Position numbers and translations under genes: made by a program | Part shown: positions 33,613 through 41,347 of the stretch, piece by piece | Layout of the letters: the number at the start of each line of letters is the position of its first letter | Numbering within the stretch: position 1 is the stretch's first letter | The notes under the pieces: generated by a model | Told to the model about the DNA's origin: nothing | The model's input: only the letters and a program-made list of their open reading frames with translations | The model's database searches: none | Source: Methanoregulaceae archaeon UBA467 | GTDB lineage: Archaea > Halobacteriota > Methanomicrobia > Methanomicrobiales > Methanospirillaceae | Reading direction: 5' to 3' | Assembly (NCBI GenBank): GCA_002503825.1 | Contig: DASP01000013.1 | Coordinates: 1 to 64,000, forward strand | DNA length: 64,000 nt

Positions 33613-34461
33613 TTATTGTGCGTCAGCGGCGCAAAGCACTTTGATGAGCTCCTTATCAAAAAGCATTGCAATAAGGCGTTTATCGCCGTTTACTACAGGT
33701 AACTGATCGACCCGTGCCCTTTTCATTTTCAGCGCACACTCGCTGACTTCGGCATTCTGCGGTACTGCCACCACATTTTTCACCATTGCTGTCTTGACAG
33801 GCCGTTCGGGAAGCTGGATCCTGGAAATACCGTAGCTGATCGTATGCATGTCGCGTATGCTCTCCCACGTCCACTCGTCGTCGTCTGTACCGTTTGAAAA
33901 ATCACTCACTTCTACGGTATCTTCAATTGAGGAGTGTCTGATAAGGTCTCTCTCGGATATTATCCCCTGGAGTTTACTCTCTCCATCGAGTATCGGGATT
34001 GCTTCAAAACCTGAAATCTCCATTATCCTTCCGACGAGCGGCAGCGGGGTCTCCTCCCAGAGCGCAAATGTCTGGCTTGTATACAGTTCCTTGATCTCTG
34101 TTTTTATCTTCATCTGTGCGATTGCATGGATGAGGTCTGCGACAGAGATAAGTCCGACCAGTATGTTGTCCTCGATGACCGGCAGCCTCCTGACGCCGTG
34201 AGTGAGAAGGGCCTTTGCAGCCTCCTGGATGGTTGCATCCGGCAGGATCGTGGCCGGGTCGGCAGTCATCAGGAGTCCGAGCTGCGTCTCTTCTGCCTTT
34301 CTGAGAAGGTCCTTCCTCGTGATGATTCCGACAAGTTTTCTCTCTTTAATAACCGGCACGCCGCTGATCCCGGTCCGTTTCAGGATCTTCAGCACGTCGT
34401 CGCGGTTCCCCGGGATTTCAACGCTGACGACATCCGAAGTCATGAAATCTGCGACTTTCAT
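33613..34461 (-). CDS. Four-CBS-domain regulatory protein
   Basis: 282 residues made of two CBS pairs (Bateman modules): 1-60 (VADFMTSDVVSVEIP), 62-120 (LLMTADPATILPDATIQEAA), 128-190 (LYTSQTFALWEETPLPLVGR) and 220-278 (AMVKNVVAVPQNAEVSECAL). Each ends in the usual G-I/L-I-x-x-x-D-L element. A 30-residue acidic insert (SDFSNGTDDDEWTWE) separates the last two. Such proteins sense adenosine nucleotides or S-adenosyl compounds. No effector domain is attached. It follows the USP gene with a 5-nt gap, so the two are co-expressed. Confidence 0.88.
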   Translation of the reverse strand: MKVADFMTSDVVSVEIPGNRDDVLKILKRTGISGVPVIKERKLVGIITRKDLLRKAEETQLGLLMTADPATILPDATIQEAAKALLTHGVRRLPVIEDNILVGLISVADLIHAIAQMKIKTEIKELYTSQTFALWEETPLPLVGRIMEISGFEAIPILDGESKLQGIISERDLIRHSSIEDTVEVSDFSNGTDDDEWTWESIRDMHTISYGISRIQLPERPVKTAMVKNVVAVPQNAEVSECALKMKRARVDQLPVVNGDKRLIAMLFDKELIKVLCAADAQ

Positions 34462-34466
34462 CTCCG

Positions 34467-34895
34467 TTATGGTCTCACCACCATCACATTCACCCGGCTG
34501 TTTGTAACAACGAAGGCACTGACGCTGCCGAGGAGAAGACGGTCAACTTCGCTTCGTCCATGAGATCCGACAATAACAAGGTCAACACCAAGGTCCTCCG
34601 TCGCCTTCACGATCTCATTGCCGGCATGACCCTGTTTCATATATGTCTCCATTGAGATGCCCTTGCTTTCTGCCTCACTTTTTGCCGCCGACAGGGCATC
34701 CTGACCCTCTTTTTCAAGCATACTGTACATAACCTCCCATGTGTTGTCCATGGGAAGTGAAGAGAAGAGACCGGTCTCCACGACGTACATTACATGCATC
34801 TTTGCCTTCCATACTCTTGCCTCCTCCAGTGCTATCTGAAGTGCCTTTTCACTGATCTTTGATCCGTCTATCGCCACGAGTATTTTGCCAAACAT
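34467..34895 (-). CDS. Universal stress protein (UspA family)
   Basis: 142 residues. Rossmann-like USP fold: MFGKILVAIDGSKISEKAL at the N-terminus and the ATP-binding signature VGSHGRSEVDRLLLGSVSAF (G-x2-G-x9-G-S) near 110-130. It probably binds ATP and takes part in stress or energy sensing. It is encoded immediately upstream of the four-CBS protein, suggesting that both respond to nucleotide levels. Confidence 0.92.
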   Translation of the reverse strand: MFGKILVAIDGSKISEKALQIALEEARVWKAKMHVMYVVETGLFSSLPMDNTWEVMYSMLEKEGQDALSAAKSEAESKGISMETYMKQGHAGNEIVKATEDLGVDLVIVGSHGRSEVDRLLLGSVSAFVVTNSRVNVMVVRP

Positions 34896-34932
34896 AAGTA
34901 CCTTCCAGAAGAGTCTCCTTTATTAATGTATA

Positions 34933-35973
34933 TTAGGAACTAAAAACCTTTTTGACGATATTGACAGCGCCGGCACGATTTACGACGGTTTTGCAGGGGT
35001 CATGAGAGAAGCGCATATTTGAAATATGCGGATCGATAATGAAAAATCTGGCAGGATTTCCCTTCTTTATCAAAAATTCCTCTCCAAAAACGGAAGAGCC
35101 CCCGACAGCTGACCTGAGGATATCGCGCGGGGCAGAACGGTATACTGCAGACATAAACGCCATCTCCTGCCACATGTCAGGCTGGACAAACATGACGTTG
35201 TCAGTCCCGAGAAGAACGGTACAACCGACTTCGTACATGAGTGAGACCGGGGGGTGTTCAGGTGATGAAGTAACCCCGAGGCGCCAGTTCGACCGTGGAC
35301 ATATAACAATGGGGATCTCTCTTTCAGCACATTCTGCCAGCTGCGGGCGGGTTGCATGGGTGCAGTGGATGAGCATATCAGGATCATATGAAATGGCCTG
35401 GTCAATATCAAGCGAATCCCGTTCACCCGCGTGAAAAGCGATCTGTTTTCCCATGGCCCGTGCCTGTTGAACCTTTTCATCAATGTCGGGTACATCCCTT
35501 GCACCTGATATCCCGAGTCCCCGGCCATGTTTTTCCCCGCCGTCACGCCCGAAGAGTACCGGTGAGCACGGGATGCCTTCTGCGGCATCCATGAGAGACA
35601 TGATCCCTTCCGGGCCCCCTTCCCTGAAGTCCGCAAAACCTGCCGTGCCGGTCTCATACATGGTCCTGATGCTGGCCCGCATCCCCTCTATAAGCCTGTC
35701 GCGGGGTGTCCGGGCAAGAATCCGGTGCTTGAGACCATCCGGGGGTGTTACCAGTTCTTCGAGTGTTCCGGATACCGGCAGGTCCATTGCAACGGTATCA
35801 CCGACGTGGGTATGCGCATTGAAGAATGCGGGGCAGATCCAGGGGCCGTGCCGGTCACATTCCTCCTCTACTGCGGTGATTTTTCCATTGCTGACCACTA
35901 TTGTGACAGAACTGAGCTCAAACTCCTCCCCGAGGAAGGCATTTCCCTGCACGAAAAGATCACCGGAAACCAT
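34933..35973 (-). CDS. Amidohydrolase-family deaminase
   Basis: 346 residues from ATG 35973 (MVSGDLFVQGN). The longer frame to 36051 runs into the Sec61 beta promoter and is rejected. Metal motifs: FFNAHTHVGDTVAMDLP (HxH), IAFHAGERDSLDID (His with Glu), LIHCTHATRPQLAEC (His) and LLGTDNVMFVQPDMW (Asp). This is the cytosine/adenosine-deaminase-like branch found in many methanogens; the substrate is unknown. It differs from the MTA/SAH deaminase at 3620 in the His/Asp surroundings. Divergent from Sec61 beta. Confidence 0.78.
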   Translation of the reverse strand: MVSGDLFVQGNAFLGEEFELSSVTIVVSNGKITAVEEECDRHGPWICPAFFNAHTHVGDTVAMDLPVSGTLEELVTPPDGLKHRILARTPRDRLIEGMRASIRTMYETGTAGFADFREGGPEGIMSLMDAAEGIPCSPVLFGRDGGEKHGRGLGISGARDVPDIDEKVQQARAMGKQIAFHAGERDSLDIDQAISYDPDMLIHCTHATRPQLAECAEREIPIVICPRSNWRLGVTSSPEHPPVSLMYEVGCTVLLGTDNVMFVQPDMWQEMAFMSAVYRSAPRDILRSAVGGSSVFGEEFLIKKGNPARFFIIDPHISNMRFSHDPCKTVVNRAGAVNIVKKVFSS

Positions 35974-35986
35974 GGTACCTGACACC

Positions 35987-35998
35987 GTTTTATATATT
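35987..35998 (+). promoter_or_regulatory. TATA-rich promoter of Sec61 beta
   Basis: TTTTATATATTG is centred about 27 nt upstream of the start codon at 36020, so the transcript would have a very short or no leader. A purine-rich GAAGGAGAAA at 36001-36010 could serve as a ribosome binding site if transcription starts earlier. Confidence 0.45.
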
Positions 35999-36019
35999 GA
36001 GAAGGAGAAATATTTTTGT

Positions 36020-36178
36020 ATGGTAAAGAAGAAGGGTGGAAATCTTATCACATCTGCCGGGCTCGTAAATTATTACGACAGCGAAGACAAGCGGGCAGTT
36101 CACATCAGTCCTGTTACGGTAATCGTGGTCGCTGCAGCAATCGGCATATTTATTCTGGTATTAAACCTCGTATACTGA
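36020..36178 (+). CDS. secG: Preprotein translocase Sec61 beta subunit
   Basis: 52 residues from ATG 36020 (MVKKKGGNLITSAGLVNYYD). It has a short basic N-terminus, the conserved G-L-x-x-Y-Y segment, an acidic/basic stretch (SEDKRAVHISP) and one C-terminal membrane helix (VTVIVVAAAIGIFILVLNLV). This is the size and layout of archaeal Sec61 beta, the small third subunit of the SecYE channel. A longer upstream frame is only a shadow of the opposite-strand amidohydrolase. It converges on cofE with an 7-nt gap. Confidence 0.93.
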   Translation: MVKKKGGNLITSAGLVNYYDSEDKRAVHISPVTVIVVAAAIGIFILVLNLVY

Positions 36179-36185
36179 AATAACA

Positions 36186-36932
36186 TTATTTTTTCAGCAT
36201 CATCCTGAAGATATCTTCTTCCGGATTAAAGTAGAGCGAATCGTGTCCTTTCCAGCCCGGGCAGTTGCGGAATATGACCGCCGGAACCCCGTTGTTGCTC
36301 TCGCCCATCACAAAATTGGCAAATCCTGCGATTTCATCCACCACCGCTTCTTCGGTGATCTTCAGTACATGGCCGAACAGGTCGGTATCTCCCCTGAAAT
36401 CACGGATTGCCGTCATGCCGCTCCACCCGATGGCATGACCGGTCTGGCCCCTCCGGAATGACCTGCCGCAGGTGTCAGTCACAATAACCCTGACCATAAT
36501 ACCGGTTATTTCATATATCTCTCTCCTGACTTCGTCGGCGGCTGCCATGGGGTCAGGCGGAAGGAAGATCAGCATCTCGTCCTCGATATTGCTCTGGTCA
36601 ACTCCGGCCCGCACCCCTATATGGCCGCACGAGAGTGCGGACAGCACAAACGGATATTCAAGAAGGACTTCTGAAGACGAGTCAAGAACCGCCTGGATGA
36701 AACGCGGGTCCTCGCCGGTCTTCCCGGCTATCCTTTCTGCATCTGCAGTGGGGGATATCTCCTTTAAGCTGCAGATATGCCCTTTTGCTTTTGAATAGAC
36801 AGACGATGCGATGCAGACGACATCGTTATCCTGCAGTTCGACATGTTCGCAGATAAGGCTGCACAGGTCATCGCCTTTATGGATGATCGGGAGGCCCTGC
36901 ACACCGATTACCTCGATTGGTTTGCCGGTCAT
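36186..36932 (-). CDS. cofE: Coenzyme F420-0:L-glutamate ligase
   Basis: 248 residues from ATG 36932 (MTGKPIEVIGVQGLPIIHKG). It adds gamma-linked glutamates to F420-0 using GTP. Diagnostic segments are DLCSLICEHVELQDNDVVCI, SVYSKAKGHICSL, GVRAGVDQSNIEDEMLIFLP, IVTDTCGRSFRRGQTGHAIG and ANFVMGESNNGVPAVIFRN. The frame extends upstream to 37133, but that stretch is a copy of the dispersed repeat, so I place the start at the family position. It marks an F420-dependent metabolism, as in methanogens. Confidence 0.93.
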   Translation of the reverse strand: MTGKPIEVIGVQGLPIIHKGDDLCSLICEHVELQDNDVVCIASSVYSKAKGHICSLKEISPTADAERIAGKTGEDPRFIQAVLDSSSEVLLEYPFVLSALSCGHIGVRAGVDQSNIEDEMLIFLPPDPMAAADEVRREIYEITGIMVRVIVTDTCGRSFRRGQTGHAIGWSGMTAIRDFRGDTDLFGHVLKITEEAVVDEIAGFANFVMGESNNGVPAVIFRNCPGWKGHDSLYFNPEEDIFRMMLKK

Positions 36933-36939
36933 GGTATCG

Positions 36940-37100
36940 TTTCTACTATCGGACGGGTGAAGAAAAAAGGTCTCGCATTTATCCGGACACCACAATGTCG
37001 CTGCACAGGCCCCCGGGAGTGTCCCGAAGTGGAGTGCGGCGAAAGAGGGATAGTGAGTGTACCGCAAGGGTTTCGACAAAAGCCTATTTTTCTGTATTCC
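36940..37100 (+). repeat. Dispersed intergenic repeat, right-half copy before cofE
   Basis: Blocks in order: AATGTCGCTG, GGCCCCCGGGAGTGTCCCGA, AGTGGAGTGCGGCGAAAGAG, GGATAGTGAGTGTACCGCAA and GGGTTTCGACAAAAGCC. These align with 47027-47100 at most positions. The left blocks are absent. The repeat reaches almost to the cofE start, so it lies in the cofE leader or promoter. Confidence 0.6.
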
Positions 37101-37160
37101 AGGCATTGGTGAACACTCCATATCTTTAACCACGTAAGAATACCGGCAGACCGGGGGATG

Positions 37161-37208
37161 TCAACAGAGTGCACCATAAGCCTTCCCAGCTCACAGATGA
37201 GCGTGAGA
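37161..37208 (+). repeat. Module B, second copy
   Basis: TCAACAGAGTGCACCATAAG followed by CCTTCCCAGCTCACAGATGA and GCGTGAGA aligns with 3511-3556 in the same order and spacing. It follows a repeat copy at both sites. Confidence 0.4.
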
Positions 37209-37406
37209 AAGGAGGGCAGGAGAATTTTAACCCGGCTTTTTCATACCGGCCGATTTAAAATCTTGATACGGCAAATCAGCAGGAATAGTCATAGAACGGG
37301 AAGGAATTCAGCAGATCTGTAAAAAGAGAAATATACGCACGCGGCTATGGGTGTGCCGATACCAGATACAACGAAATAAATTACAATTTTTCTGGATAAA
37401 ACTGTA

Positions 37407-37440
37407 AAATAAATAAAAATTATTGTATCCATATTTATTT
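37407..37440. promoter_or_regulatory. AT-rich inverted repeat upstream of the FmdE/ABC operon
   Basis: AAATAAATA (37407-37415) and TATTTATTT (37432-37440) are exact inverted copies 16 nt apart, about 75 nt before the first gene. It could be an operator for a metalloregulator or simply AT-rich promoter sequence. In such AT-rich DNA chance symmetry is common. Confidence 0.3.
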
Positions 37441-37514
37441 AATTCGTTAAATTTTTTCATACTATTTTACACACAACTGAATATTTTATTTACATATGAT
37501 GAATAAAGAGAAGT

Positions 37515-37958
37515 ATGCATAATCATTCCGGCTGCAGGTTTACCGATCTTGTTCATGAATACTCGCTTGAGGACCTGGCGGCCTTTCACGGCCATCTTGG
37601 TCCGTACATCGTGCTTGGTTACCGTATCGGCAGGTTTGCGCGTGAAAATTTCTGCCGGGACCCCTTTTCCATGCAGGCCCGGGTCTTCTGCTCAGGGATA
37701 CCTCCGGAATCATGCATCGTTGACGGGGTACAGCTTGGAAGCGGCTGCACGCTGGGTAAGAGGAACATCGAGATTATCGAGGGAACCCCGATAAGGTGCG
37801 AGTTTATCTCGGACGGGAAGGTTTTATCCATAACCCCGCGGCCGTATACTCCTCCGCCGCGTGGGGATGACTACGAGCGTGTAATTGAGGACTACGCGGT
37901 CGGGCTTTTCAGGGAATCCCCCGAAGACCTTTTCTCCTGCATAAAAAGGGATATCTGA
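37515..37958 (+). CDS. FmdE-family protein linked to a metal ABC transporter
   Basis: 147 residues. The N-terminal motif AAFHGHLGPYIVLGYRIGRF is the FmdE signature (F-H-G-H-x-G-P), and a Cys-containing core follows: VFCSGIPPESCIVDGVQLGS and GCTLGKRNIEI. The C-terminal zinc ribbon present in many FmdE proteins is missing. FmdE proteins co-purify with formylmethanofuran dehydrogenase but stand-alone paralogues have no settled role. Here its stop overlaps the ATPase gene start by one base, so it belongs to the transporter operon. A metal or metal-cofactor handling role is inferred from that. Confidence 0.8.
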   Translation: MHNHSGCRFTDLVHEYSLEDLAAFHGHLGPYIVLGYRIGRFARENFCRDPFSMQARVFCSGIPPESCIVDGVQLGSGCTLGKRNIEIIEGTPIRCEFISDGKVLSITPRPYTPPPRGDDYERVIEDYAVGLFRESPEDLFSCIKRDI

Positions 37959-38716
37959 TGCAACCAGAGGCAAAAAAACCACTTATTTCTCTCTCCGGCA
38001 TTTATACTGCGTATGAGGGAGATCATGCACCGGTAATCCGGGGGCTCTCGCTCGAAATACACAAGGGTGAATTTATCATGGTTGGAGGGCCGAACGGAGC
38101 CGGAAAAACAACCCTTCTTGAATCCATAAACGGACTGCTGAAAATAACGCATGGCCATGCAACGGTATGCGGTCTTGATGTCAGGAACAAGGGGCATGAG
38201 GTACGCAAAAGGGTTGGATACGTGATCCAGAACTTCACCTTTGACCCCCTCACCCCGTTTTCGGTTAAAGAAGTGGTCATGATGGGCAGGTACGGAAAAA
38301 TGGGTTTTTTCCGGCGGCCTTCGGCAGAGGATCAACAGGCAGTGGAACGGGCCATCGGCATGATGGGAATAAAAGAACTGGAGGACAGGCCGATTGGGAT
38401 TCTATCAGGAGGACAGCAGCAGAAAGTGCTTATCGCCCAGAATATTGCGAGGGATCCTGAGATCATGCTCCTTGATGAACCGTTTTCCAACCTCGATTTC
38501 CTCTCCCGTGAGTTTGTGATGGATATACTGGAAAAACTGGCGGAATCCGGAATTGCAATAGTCCTGGTCTCCCATGCCTTTGACGACCTGCCTGACAGGG
38601 ACATCCGGCTGGTTGTCATGAAGGACGGCGACATCTGTTTTGACCGGACCTGCCCTTCCGAACATGTAGAGGCGACGGTGAGAGAGGCTTCGACACCTGG
38701 TGCAATTCATGCTTGA
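37958..38716 (+). CDS. Metal-type ABC transporter ATP-binding protein
   Basis: 252 residues. Walker A is VGGPNGAGKTTLLESI, the Q-loop GYVIQNFTFDPLTPF, the signature GILSGGQQQKVLIAQNIA, Walker B IMLLDEPFSNLDF and the H-loop VLVSHAFDDL. It is closest to the zinc/manganese ABC class, judging from its permease partner. It sits between the FmdE-family gene (1-nt overlap) and the permease (8-nt overlap). Confidence 0.9.
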   Translation: MQPEAKKPLISLSGIYTAYEGDHAPVIRGLSLEIHKGEFIMVGGPNGAGKTTLLESINGLLKITHGHATVCGLDVRNKGHEVRKRVGYVIQNFTFDPLTPFSVKEVVMMGRYGKMGFFRRPSAEDQQAVERAIGMMGIKELEDRPIGILSGGQQQKVLIAQNIARDPEIMLLDEPFSNLDFLSREFVMDILEKLAESGIAIVLVSHAFDDLPDRDIRLVVMKDGDICFDRTCPSEHVEATVREASTPGAIHA

Positions 38717-39539
38717 ATTCATTATCCCGAACAATATACTCTGTCATGCAGTCGAGGCGATGCTCTTTGTCTCTGTTGCAACCGCAGTCCTCGGGGTGAT
38801 CATCACACGCATCGGGATCTCATCGGTCGGGTTCACTATGGCGCATGCGGCATTTGCAGGAGCAGCAATCGGCATGTTCCTTGCGCTGCCCGTTACTATT
38901 GCCGCCATTGCAGCGAGCCTTGCAGTGGCTCTTCTGCTCGGTCCGTTGAGTGAGAAAGCAAAACTGTCAGTGGATGCGACCCTCGGGGTACTGTTTTCCC
39001 TCTCGATGGCGGTTGCAATTTTCTTCATATCCTACATGCAGACGCTTGGACAGGGGTTCCATGCAAGTTCACTCCTGTACGGGGATGTCATTTCGCTCTA
39101 CCGTGAAGAGGTTTACAGCCTCGCACTCCTCGCAGTCATCGTCATCGTGTTTGTCATCCTGTTTTACAAGGAAATTACCGCACTGATATTTCACCGGAAA
39201 ATAGCGGAATCGACAGGGATAAGGGTAAAACCCGTGTATTACGGGATGTTGTTTATAATTGCGGTCAGCATCGCTCTCAGCCTTACCATCATCGGCGGAC
39301 TCCTTCTTTACGTATGGCTGGTGACACCTGCCGCAATCGTCTACCAGTTCTCGTACAACCTGCGTCACATGTTTTTCCTCGCACCGGTCGTGGCCGGGGT
39401 GATCAGTGTGGGAGGGGCATTTACCGGCGTTACCTGCTCACTGCCCGTAGCACCGCTCACCGCCGTCGTATTTGGCGTAGTATTTCTTGTTGCAGTACTA
39501 TTCTCTCCAAAGAGAAGGATATCAAATAGTAAGAATTAA
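38709..39539 (+). CDS. Metal-type ABC transporter permease
   Basis: 276 residues from ATG 38709 (GTG 38700 is an alternative). About eight hydrophobic segments. Family motifs are ITRIGISSVGFTMAHAAFAG near residue 35 and ALSLTIIGGLLLYVWLVTPA, the counterpart of the LLVIALLVLPA-type motif in the permease at 25550. It probably transports a divalent metal or metal complex inward. It precedes the binding-protein gene by 26 nt. Confidence 0.88.
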   Translation: MLEFIIPNNILCHAVEAMLFVSVATAVLGVIITRIGISSVGFTMAHAAFAGAAIGMFLALPVTIAAIAASLAVALLLGPLSEKAKLSVDATLGVLFSLSMAVAIFFISYMQTLGQGFHASSLLYGDVISLYREEVYSLALLAVIVIVFVILFYKEITALIFHRKIAESTGIRVKPVYYGMLFIIAVSIALSLTIIGGLLLYVWLVTPAAIVYQFSYNLRHMFFLAPVVAGVISVGGAFTGVTCSLPVAPLTAVVFGVVFLVAVLFSPKRRISNSKN

Positions 39540-39565
39540 TAATTTTATCATATTATTTGTTAAAT

Positions 39566-40537
39566 ATGGAAAAATTTAAGATATCAATCGCCGTTGCAGC
39601 CTGTCTCATTCTGGTCTCGCTCCCGTGCTCTGCGCAGCTGAACATCGTGTCAACGACAAGCGTCCTTGCCGACCCCCTCATGTACATCGGGTCAGATCAT
39701 GTCAGGGTCATCGTCATCTCTGATCCCACCATCTGTCCGCATATGCAGACTGATGTTATCCAGAACAACATCCAGATCCAGAAAGACTTCATCATTGATG
39801 CAGACATGTTTGTCGCCCACAACGGGTCTGTAGACATTTCATATGTAATGCCCTTCGTTGACAAGTTCATGGAGACGAACGGGTATGGCAGGGTTCACTG
39901 GACCACCCTTTCGAATCCGGCCATGGTCTGGAACACCCCTGATTCTGCGGTCGCCCTGGCCGGCGAGTTGAAAGGATGGCTGGTTTCGCGTGATCCTGCC
40001 AATGCGACAGACTACGAGAGAAATTACCTGGAGTACGCTGGCCGGATACGCCAGCAGGACGTAAATGACCGGGAAAAAGAAGTCAATTCAGGGCAGGATG
40101 TCATCGTGATGGTATGGCAGCGTGATGCAGCGGAAAAATGGCTCGGCCTGAATATTGTTGCCATATACGCGCCGGAATTCTACCAGGGAGGGAAGTTTAC
40201 CGCAGCAAAACTGGTGGATGATATCAACGCACACCCCGAGAAGTATCAGAATGTCTCGTACGTAATAGAAAACATGCAGTCCGGAGAGCTTGGAAAAGGA
40301 GTCGAAGAGGCGCTGAATGACCGGGGAATCCCTGCAAAAAGGGTAATATTCACGAATTTCCCGGGATCGCTCCCTGGCGTCGTCACCCTTCCTGATGTGC
40401 TTTCCCATAACAAGGGACTTGTAACACCCGGCGGGGCACCTGTTTCTTCCACGACTCCGACCCGTGCACCGGTTGCAGCGTTTACGGTTCTTTGCGGAAT
40501 TCTCGGCGGAGTTCTCGCAATCTTATCCAGAAAATAA
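39566..40537 (+). CDS. Atypical ZnuA-like binding protein with C-terminal anchor
   Basis: 323 residues from ATG 39566. Signal peptide MEKFKISIAVAACLILVSLP with cleavage near SAQ. The start of the mature part, NIVSTTSVLADPLMYIGSDH, and ISDPTICPHMQTDVIQ are clearly ZnuA-like, keeping one ligand His. The later ligands are lost: D-P-H-x-W has no counterpart, T-S-H-D/A has become VMVWQRDAAEKW, and the final Asp motif is replaced by TNFPGSLPGVVTLPD. After a Pro/Thr linker a membrane helix (VAAFTVLCGILGGVLAIL) anchors the protein instead of a lipid. It probably binds something other than a bare Zn ion. Confidence 0.78.
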   Translation: MEKFKISIAVAACLILVSLPCSAQLNIVSTTSVLADPLMYIGSDHVRVIVISDPTICPHMQTDVIQNNIQIQKDFIIDADMFVAHNGSVDISYVMPFVDKFMETNGYGRVHWTTLSNPAMVWNTPDSAVALAGELKGWLVSRDPANATDYERNYLEYAGRIRQQDVNDREKEVNSGQDVIVMVWQRDAAEKWLGLNIVAIYAPEFYQGGKFTAAKLVDDINAHPEKYQNVSYVIENMQSGELGKGVEEALNDRGIPAKRVIFTNFPGSLPGVVTLPDVLSHNKGLVTPGGAPVSSTTPTRAPVAAFTVLCGILGGVLAILSRK

Positions 40538-40647
40538 TTTTTTTTAGTCTGCAGCCTTAAATGGGCAGGACTTGCTTTATTCAGGTACCTGAATTTTATC
40601 GCAAACGCAATATATATACCATAAGAGGACTCAAACACAATTTACCC

Positions 40648-40914
40648 ATGTATCTGGTGATCCGCTGTGACGCATGCAGGACTTTCACATACGTTGACCG
40701 GTTTCAGCAGTGGAAACTCTGTCCTGTTTGTGGCGGTACCATAAATGTCAGGCAGTGTCCGATGTACCTCGAAGTGGAAGATTATGATGTTGCAGAAAGT
40801 GTGGTGAACCAGCTCGAGGAATTCCTTCATAAAACAAAGAAAAAAGACCTTTCACCCGAAGAAAAGACGATGCTCCAGCATAAATATGCCCAGTGGCTCA
40901 GGAACGAGATCTGA
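40648..40914 (+). CDS. DUF1922 zinc-ribbon protein
   Basis: 88 residues from ATG 40648 (MYLVIRCDACRTFTYVDRFQ). CxxC knuckles in CDACR and CPVCGG form a zinc ribbon, followed by the conserved YLEVEDYDVAESVVNQLEEF helix region and a basic C-terminus. DUF1922 is confined to archaea, mostly methanogens; its role is unknown. Frames starting at 40561 are upstream extensions without support. It converges on the next small zinc protein with 2 nt between stops. Confidence 0.82.
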   Translation: MYLVIRCDACRTFTYVDRFQQWKLCPVCGGTINVRQCPMYLEVEDYDVAESVVNQLEEFLHKTKKKDLSPEEKTMLQHKYAQWLRNEI

Positions 40915-40916
40915 AC

Positions 40917-41066
40917 CTACCATTTTTTGCCGCAGCCGTGACAGAGGAGCGTTACTTCCCTGCCGCAGGACGGGCAGTGGATACCAAGCCGTTCATTGTA
41001 GATGAGGGCTTTGTCACACTTTTTACAGCGGATGTCAATCTCATACCCGCACTCGTGCTGTATCAT
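40917..41066 (-). CDS. Small two-zinc-finger protein
   Basis: 49 residues from the ATG at 41066 (MIQHECGYEIDIRCKKCDKA). It has CKKC, CPSC and CHGC knuckles plus an N-terminal Cys, enough for two zinc sites. It resembles the very small archaeal zinc-finger proteins of the HVO_2753 type, whose role in translation or regulation is only partly known. A longer frame to 41210 has a Cys/His-free basic extension and no start signal. The stop faces the DUF1922 stop. Confidence 0.6.
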   Translation of the reverse strand: MIQHECGYEIDIRCKKCDKALIYNERLGIHCPSCGREVTLLCHGCGKKW

Positions 41067-41347
41067 AGATCTACAATCAGTTAGCCTGTAAAAAAAGGTT
41101 TCCTGAAAGTGCTGCCGGGCGACTGAATAATAGCGGATTTTTCCTTTTTCATCCGATACCGGTTTCCAGGTACAACAGGAATGCGAATCCTGCCGTTCCT
41201 GCACACGCACCGCGACAGTCTGTTTCGTCCGCGAAGGGTTCGCCGGCAGCGGCCGAGCTGACCGGATGACAGTAACCGTAAAAAACGAGGGTGTAACACC
41301 CTGTCCGGGATGGGGGAGTGAATAATCCTGATGAAAGTGCCGAACGT

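Noticed and set aside
35483..36019. Long upstream extension of Sec61 beta
   Set aside because: It is antisense to the amidohydrolase; Sec61 beta is about 50 residues and has its own start and promoter.
36933..37133. N-terminal extension of cofE by 67 residues
   Set aside because: The extension is a copy of the dispersed intergenic repeat; CofE proteins start at the MTGKPIEV position.
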